A stretch of 36,547 nucleotides of DNA from an uncultured Bacillota bacterium (GTDB lineage: Bacteria > Bacillota > Clostridia > Peptostreptococcales > Anaerovoracaceae). Under the pieces are notes generated by a model that had not been told where the DNA came from, searched no databases, and was given only the letters and a program-made list of their open reading frames with translations. Every line of letters starts with the position of its first letter. Position 1 is the first letter of the stretch. The position numbers and the translations under genes are program-made. Where the stretch lies: assembly GCA_958448635.1 (NCBI GenBank), contig CAUDEQ010000015.1, positions 1-36,547 of the forward strand, read 5' to 3'. Positions 32,119-36,547 of this stretch are shown here, piece by piece.

Positions 32119-33429
32119 GTGAAAGAATACCTGTTAAGGAAAATAGAAAATAGGGAAGTCAAAGTAGGTGTAGTCGGCTTGGGATATGTCGGTCTTCCTC
32201 TTGCAGTCGAGAAAGCAAAAGCCGGATTCAAGACTATCGGATTTGATGTTCAGAAAGCCAAGGTGGATCTTGTAAATTCAGGCACAAACTATATCGGCGA
32301 TGTAGTTGATGATGATCTCAAGAAAATAGTTGAAAATGGTATGCTGCAGGCTACAAACGATTTTAGTTTTGTGAAGGACGTAGATTTCATCGCCATCTGT
32401 GTCCCTACCCCATTGGACAGGCATCAGCAGCCGGACATCAGTTACGTCAGATCCTCCGCGGAAGAGATCGCAAAGCATATGACGAAAGGAACGATGGTAG
32501 TATTGGAGTCCACAACGTATCCGGGAACGACAGAAGAACTCCTCAAGCCTATCCTCGAATCATCAGGATTAAAGTGCGGAGAAGATTTTTATCTGGGATT
32601 TTCTCCTGAGAGGGTCGATCCCGGCAACAAGCAGTTCAAGACCAAGAACACTCCGAAAGTTGTAGGCGCTATAGGCAATGATGCCAGGGAAGTGATAGCA
32701 GCTATGTACAGAGCGGTTCTTGAGGGAGATGTGTATGAGGTGTCTTCTCCGGCAATTGCTGAGATGGAGAAAATCCTTGAAAACACTTACAGAAATATAA
32801 ATATTGGCCTTGCTAACGAAATGGCTATACTTTGCAATAAGATGGGTATTGATTACTGGGAGGTCGTAGATGCAGCAAAGACTAAGCCGTACGGCTTCCA
32901 GGCATTCTATCCGGGACCGGGGCTCGGTGGGCATTGTATACCGCTCGACCCTTACTATCTTTCGTGGAAAGCTCGTGAGTACGGATTTCATACTTCGATG
33001 ATAGAGAATTCCATGATGGTAAATGACAGGATGCCTGAATACTGTGTGGAAAGGTCTATGGAGATCCTTAATAGGCATAAAAAGGCTCTTAATGGATCGA
33101 AGGTACTGGTGCTGGGCGTTGCGTATAAGAATGATATCGATGATTATAGGGAAAGCCCGGCGATCAGAGTGATTGAAAAGCTGAAAGAAGCTGGTGCCGC
33201 AACAGATTTCTACGATCCATGGATCGCCGAGTACAGAGATAATGGCCAGACGTTCCAGGGAATAGATTATATAGACGCGAATGTAATTTCAGAATACGAT
33301 CTCATAGTGATCACAGCTGCACATACTAATATCGATTACGATATGATACAGAAAAACGCAAAAGCCATCTTTGATACACGTAATGCGATGAAAGAAGTGG
33401 AAAACAGAGAGAATATAGAGGTACTGTAA
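32119..33429 (+). CDS. wbpA: UDP-N-acetyl-glucosamine 6-dehydrogenase family protein (WbpA-like)
   Basis: A 436-residue nucleotide-sugar dehydrogenase. The NAD site is VVGLGYVGLPLAVE, the linker is VLESTTYPGTTEE and GFSPERVDPG, and the catalytic cysteine is Cys273 in GPGLGGHCIPLDPYYL. It oxidises the C6 hydroxyl of a UDP-N-acetylhexosamine twice to give the uronic acid. WbpA/WbpO-type enzymes act on UDP-GlcNAc. The downstream acetyltransferase and oxidoreductase of the WbpD and WbpB types make this the first step to UDP-2,3-diacetamido-2,3-dideoxy-glucuronate. The GTG at 32119 is set by GGAGG eight bases upstream. A ManNAc dehydrogenase (WecC) is the main alternative; the context argues for WbpA. 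Confidence 0.85.
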   Translation: MKEYLLRKIENREVKVGVVGLGYVGLPLAVEKAKAGFKTIGFDVQKAKVDLVNSGTNYIGDVVDDDLKKIVENGMLQATNDFSFVKDVDFIAICVPTPLDRHQQPDISYVRSSAEEIAKHMTKGTMVVLESTTYPGTTEELLKPILESSGLKCGEDFYLGFSPERVDPGNKQFKTKNTPKVVGAIGNDAREVIAAMYRAVLEGDVYEVSSPAIAEMEKILENTYRNINIGLANEMAILCNKMGIDYWEVVDAAKTKPYGFQAFYPGPGLGGHCIPLDPYYLSWKAREYGFHTSMIENSMMVNDRMPEYCVERSMEILNRHKKALNGSKVLVLGVAYKNDIDDYRESPAIRVIEKLKEAGAATDFYDPWIAEYRDNGQTFQGIDYIDANVISEYDLIVITAAHTNIDYDMIQKNAKAIFDTRNAMKEVENRENIEVL

Positions 33430-33444
33430 ATATAGGAGGATTTA

Positions 33445-34182
33445 ATGCAGTTTACATATAAAGCATATAGCAATATGATTGAGTTGTTGCGTGAAAAAGG
33501 ATATATTTTTTCAAACTATCATAATTGCGTAGATGTAAATAAGCCTGTAATACTGCGACATGATATAGACTATTCATTGGAAAAGGCTCTTAAATTAGCG
33601 AAGTTGGAGTATGAATTGAGAGTGTCAAGTACATACTTTGTGATGCTGACAACGAAATTTTATAATTTAATGTCACGTGATAATTTAAAGATTGTTGATA
33701 AAATAAAGGAGTATGGGCATGATATAGGGTTACATTTTGATGAAGTAAATTATCCTGAATATTATTATGACACACATGGTGGAGTGCGTGATGTTATTTT
33801 TCAAGAAGCAAGACTTTTTAAACAAATAACAGGGATTGATGTAAAATCAGTATCAATGCACAGACCATCGCAAAAAACATTAAATTCAGACTATGATTTG
33901 TCGCCTATGATGAATTCATATAGTAAATATTTTTTTGATGAATTTAAATATATTTCAGATAGCCGAAGAAGATGGAGAGAAGATATAGAAGGTATAATAA
34001 ATGCCGGGGAGTATAATAAACTTCATATTTTGACGCATGCTTTCTGGTACAATATTGAAGAAATTGGTATTAAAGATTCAATTAAAGAATTTATTGAAAA
34101 CGCAAATGCAGAGCGATTTTATATTCTTAGTGAAAATATATCTGATTTAGAGAGCATAATTAGTATGAGAGAGATAAAGTGA
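33445..34182 (+). CDS. NodB-like polysaccharide deacetylase family protein (divergent)
   Basis: A 245-residue protein without signal peptide. RHDIDYSLEKA (Asp near residue 39) and GHDIGLHFD (about residues 89-97) resemble the metal-binding His-Asp motifs of the glycoside-hydrolase-like deacetylase fold, and THAFWY lies near the C-terminus. It may remove an acetyl group from an intracellular sugar nucleotide or lipid-linked glycan, or be a non-catalytic relative. GGAGG lies five bases before the ATG. Its DNA is far more AT-rich than the wbpA-like gene: 15 of 60 bases are G or C at 33661-33720, against 30 of 60 at 32521-32580. With the next gene it looks like a horizontally acquired pair. Confident on fold, not on function. 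Confidence 0.65.
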   Translation: MQFTYKAYSNMIELLREKGYIFSNYHNCVDVNKPVILRHDIDYSLEKALKLAKLEYELRVSSTYFVMLTTKFYNLMSRDNLKIVDKIKEYGHDIGLHFDEVNYPEYYYDTHGGVRDVIFQEARLFKQITGIDVKSVSMHRPSQKTLNSDYDLSPMMNSYSKYFFDEFKYISDSRRRWREDIEGIINAGEYNKLHILTHAFWYNIEEIGIKDSIKEFIENANAERFYILSENISDLESIISMREIK

Positions 34183-34195
34183 TAAGGTACAACAG

Positions 34196-35128
34196 ATGAT
34201 TAAATTTAATTATAGAGCAAAGGATTTAATTGAATGTTTAGGCGGGGATATCATAAGTGATGAAGATGTAATTATAGAATGTGTGTCTACACTTAATTCG
34301 CCTGCGATTAATTCAATGATGTTTTTCACCGAAAAAAAATGGAAAGATGAATATTTTAATTTATTAGATAAAATAGAAAAAAGCTTTATAATAATAGAGC
34401 CAACATTGAAAGAAAAATTTATGGCTATTTGCAATAATAATTGTATAGTTGTTTCAGAAAATGCAAGGCTATATTTTGCGAAAGCTCTCAAAACTATGAT
34501 CGGTAAAATAAATAAGGAAAGAAATTATTGCATGCAAGATAATTATATTATGGGCGAAAATGTAATAATTGGAGAAAATGTTTCCATTGAACCGCAAGTT
34601 TTTATAGATCACGATGTTGTAATAGGAAATAATGTAATTATAAGAACCGGAGTGAAGATAAGACAAAACGTCATCATCGAAGATAATGTTATTATAGGGG
34701 AAAACAGCGTTATTGGAGCGCAAGGGTTTGGCATTGAAAAAGATGTAGATGGAAAGAATTTAAGAATTCCACATATAGGCGGAGTTGTGATAAAAGAAAA
34801 TGTTGAGATAGGAGCTTTGTCTTCAATAGTGTCAGGGACGATATTTCCTACGGTAATAGAAAGAAATGTGTTTATCGATGATTTGAATCATATAGCACAT
34901 AATTGTCACATAGGTGAAGGAACGCTTACTACAGGAAAGGTAGAAGTCGGAGGAAGTGCTAAAATAGGGAGTAATTCATATATAGCACCAAATGCAACTA
35001 TAAGAAATGGCATTTCGATTGGCGAAAATTGTTTTATAGGACAAGCTTCATCAGTGCAGAAATCATTTGGTGATAATGTTTCTTTGGTTGGAAATCCTGC
35101 AAAAATATTTGATAAGAAAAATAATTGA
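34196..35128 (+). CDS. LpxD-like left-handed beta-helix acyltransferase
   Basis: A 310-residue protein with an N-terminal alpha-beta domain (about residues 1-110) and hexapeptide repeats of the IGENVIIG type from about 115 to the end. The segment QGFGIEKDVDGKNLRIPHIGGVVI and the AHNCHIGEG His match the LpxD architecture. LpxD places a hydroxyacyl chain on UDP-3-acyl-glucosamine in lipid A synthesis. No other lipid A gene is present here and the genome looks Gram-positive, so a different amino-sugar substrate, perhaps an unusual acylamido-sugar of the surface glycan, is more likely. It is strongly AT-rich (11 of 60 at 34321-34380) and lies 13 bp after the deacetylase-like gene. No clear Shine-Dalgarno precedes its ATG; it may be translated by coupling. 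Confidence 0.8.
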   Translation: MIKFNYRAKDLIECLGGDIISDEDVIIECVSTLNSPAINSMMFFTEKKWKDEYFNLLDKIEKSFIIIEPTLKEKFMAICNNNCIVVSENARLYFAKALKTMIGKINKERNYCMQDNYIMGENVIIGENVSIEPQVFIDHDVVIGNNVIIRTGVKIRQNVIIEDNVIIGENSVIGAQGFGIEKDVDGKNLRIPHIGGVVIKENVEIGALSSIVSGTIFPTVIERNVFIDDLNHIAHNCHIGEGTLTTGKVEVGGSAKIGSNSYIAPNATIRNGISIGENCFIGQASSVQKSFGDNVSLVGNPAKIFDKKNN

Positions 35129-35706
35129 GAGGGAAATTTAAAGTGAGTGAGTTTTTTGTACATGAATCAAGTTATGTAGATGATGGGGTAAAGATCGGCA
35201 AAGGAACAAAGATATGGCATTTCTGTCATATACAGACAGGTGCGAAAATCGGTGAAAAGTGTTCTTTTGGTCAAAATGTGAATGTTTCCAATAACGTCAA
35301 GATAGGAAATGGCTGTAAACTGCAAAACAATGTATCAGTTTATGAAGGCGTTGAGATGGAAGATTATGTTTTCTGTGGACCATCAATGGTGTTTACTAAC
35401 GACCTGACACCGCGAGCTAAATATCCTAAAGGCAGCGCTGGATATAAAAAAACATTGCTTAGAACAGGTGCTACGGTTGGGGCAAATGCAACTATCGTGT
35501 GTGGAAACACTCTTGGCAAATGGTCGATGATCGCGTCAGGTGCGGTAGTGACAAAAAATGTGCCTGACCATGCTTTGATGGCAGGAGTACCCGCAAAACA
35601 GATCGGATGGGTATGTGAATGCGGAGAAGTGTTGAAAGATGGATTGACTTGTGGTAAATGCGGGCGAAGATACAAAGAAACAGATGACGGTCTTGTTGAG
35701 AAGTAA
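35125..35706 (+). CDS. wbpD: UDP-2-acetamido-3-amino-glucuronate N-acetyltransferase (WbpD/WlbB-like)
   Basis: A 193-residue left-handed beta-helix enzyme with hexapeptide repeats (IGKGTKIWHF, IGEKCSFGQN, VKIGNGCKLQN) and the GTP-like acetyl-CoA site near VGANATIVCG. A WlbB-specific C-terminal segment IGWVCECGE...CGKCGRRY provides paired cysteines that probably bind a metal. It acetylates the 3-amino group in the route to UDP-GlcNAc(3NAc)A. The ORF's first codon is a TTG at 35125; GTG at 35143 is the better start, with GGGAAATTTAAA upstream. It overlaps or abuts the LpxD-like gene by a few bases. Base composition returns to that of the wbpA-like gene, showing that the AT-rich pair is inserted inside a native pathway. 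Confidence 0.87.
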   Translation: MRGKFKVSEFFVHESSYVDDGVKIGKGTKIWHFCHIQTGAKIGEKCSFGQNVNVSNNVKIGNGCKLQNNVSVYEGVEMEDYVFCGPSMVFTNDLTPRAKYPKGSAGYKKTLLRTGATVGANATIVCGNTLGKWSMIASGAVVTKNVPDHALMAGVPAKQIGWVCECGEVLKDGLTCGKCGRRYKETDDGLVEK

Positions 35707-35720
35707 GATTGGAGGAACAT

Positions 35721-36547
35721 ATGAGATATGCATTGATAGGCTGCGGAAGGATTGCAACGAACCATATGAAGGCAGCTGTGAACAATAATCTTGAGATAGC
35801 AGCGGTATGTGATATAATACCGGAAAAGATGGAGGAACTCCTTGCGAAGCACGAGCTTAGGGATGATAGTGCCATAAAAAGATATAAAGATTATAAAAAA
35901 ATGATAGAGGAAGTAGAGCCTGAGCTTGTGAGCATAGCGACAGAAAGCGGGATCCATGCGGAAATCGCACTTTACTGCATAGAAAAGGGAGTAAATCTCA
36001 TTATCGAAAAGCCTATGGCTATGAGTATAGAGGATGCCGACAAGATAATCAAGATGTCGGAAGAGAAGGGCGTAAAGGTATCGGCGTGTCATCAGAACAG
36101 GTTTAATGTGGCTATACAGCAGCTCAGAAAAGCTATGGAAGCAGGTCGGTTCGGCAAATTGTCACACGGATCCATCCATGTGCGCTGGAACAGGAACAAG
36201 GGATATTATGATCAGGCGCCATGGAGAGGAACGTGGGCACAGGATGGTGGTGCTCTCATGAACCAGTGTATACACGGCATAGATCTGCTCAGATGGATGA
36301 TGGGTGATGAGATTGAAGAGATATATGGAGCAACAAGGCAGCAGTTCCATGATTACCTTGAAGCTGAAGATGTAGGAATGGCAGTTATCAAGTTTAAGAA
36401 TGGTGCGATAGGCACTATCGAGGGAACTACGAATGTATATCCTAAAAACCTTGAGGAAACTCTTTACATTTTCGGAGAAAACGGAACTGTAAAAATAGGA
36501 GGCACATCCACCAATAATATAGACGTATGGGATTTTGCAGATGAGAC
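35721..36547 (+). CDS. wbpB: Gfo/Idh/MocA oxidoreductase, WbpB/WlbA-like (truncated by the window end)
   Basis: The frame is open to the window edge, giving about 275 residues, so the C-terminal part is missing. The start is ATG 35721 after GGAGG at 35711-35715. The Rossmann motif is ALIGCGRIATNHM, followed by VSIATESGIHAE, EKPMAMS (family Lys) and ACHQNRFN, with DGGALMNQCIHGIDLLRWM later, typical of the WbpB/WlbA group. Enzymes of this group oxidise C3 of UDP-GlcNAcA so that an aminotransferase can act. With the dehydrogenase at 32119 and acetyltransferase at 35125 it supplies steps 1, 2 and 4 of the pathway; a WbpE aminotransferase and a WbpI epimerase would be expected downstream. Confidence 0.88.
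   Translation, partial: MRYALIGCGRIATNHMKAAVNNNLEIAAVCDIIPEKMEELLAKHELRDDSAIKRYKDYKKMIEEVEPELVSIATESGIHAEIALYCIEKGVNLIIEKPMAMSIEDADKIIKMSEEKGVKVSACHQNRFNVAIQQLRKAMEAGRFGKLSHGSIHVRWNRNKGYYDQAPWRGTWAQDGGALMNQCIHGIDLLRWMMGDEIEEIYGATRQQFHDYLEAEDVGMAVIKFKNGAIGTIEGTTNVYPKNLEETLYIFGENGTVKIGGTSTNNIDVWDFADE

Noticed and set aside
34196..35128. Lipid A biosynthesis (true LpxD) and hence a Gram-negative cell
   Set aside because: No other lipid A gene is nearby, and LCP ligases plus teichoic-type genes argue for a Gram-positive envelope.

Overview
The window reads as chromosome of a low-to-middle GC Gram-positive anaerobe in the Clostridia. The grounds are a wall-teichoic-acid-like gene set, two LytR-CpsA-Psr (LCP) ligases, B. 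subtilis-style sigma-A promoters, AGA/AGG/ATA-rich codon use and rho-independent hairpins. No species can be named from the sequence alone. Nearly every gene serves the cell envelope: two surface-glycan loci flank a housekeeping wall operon and an autolysin operon.

Region 1 (1-2880): a promoter drives a Wzx-type flippase and a Wzy/WaaL-like polymerase, closed by a strong bidirectional hairpin. Region 2 (2900-10972): a minus-strand glycerophosphotransferase faces a five-gene plus-strand operon from an adjacent divergent promoter. The operon holds a second glycerophosphotransferase, an IspD/TarI-type cytidylyltransferase, an NAD-dependent epimerase/dehydratase, a second polymerase-like protein, and a GtrA domain fused in frame to a phosphohexomutase. 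Together they look like a pathway for a polymer with phosphodiester-linked alditols or sugars.

Region 3 (11014-20867): a TTGATT-N17-TATAAT promoter starts an operon of LCP ligase, ddl, thrS, sppA, a membrane-anchored 5'-nucleotidase-family protein, an MBOAT O-acyltransferase and a DHHW/AlgX-like partner. Region 4 (20868-21590) is a 723-bp non-coding block. It holds a minus-strand tRNA-Arg(UCG) gene, its terminator, a detached second copy of the last 19 nt of that tRNA, two pairs of 33-bp repeats and many hairpins. It is the least explained part of the window.

Region 5 (21591-27032): a second LCP protein overlaps the gene for a large secreted autolysin (amidase, five ricin-type beta-trefoils, glucosaminidase). 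Region 6 (27075-36547, running off the end): a second glycan locus. It has a membrane UDP-GlcNAc 4,6-dehydratase, a DegT aminotransferase, a phosphoglycosyl transferase and a glycosyltransferase. These are followed by WbpA-, WbpD- and WbpB-like enzymes of the UDP-2,3-diacetamido-2,3-dideoxy-glucuronic acid route. An AT-rich pair (a NodB-like deacetylase and an LpxD-like acyltransferase) is inserted within that route and looks acquired.
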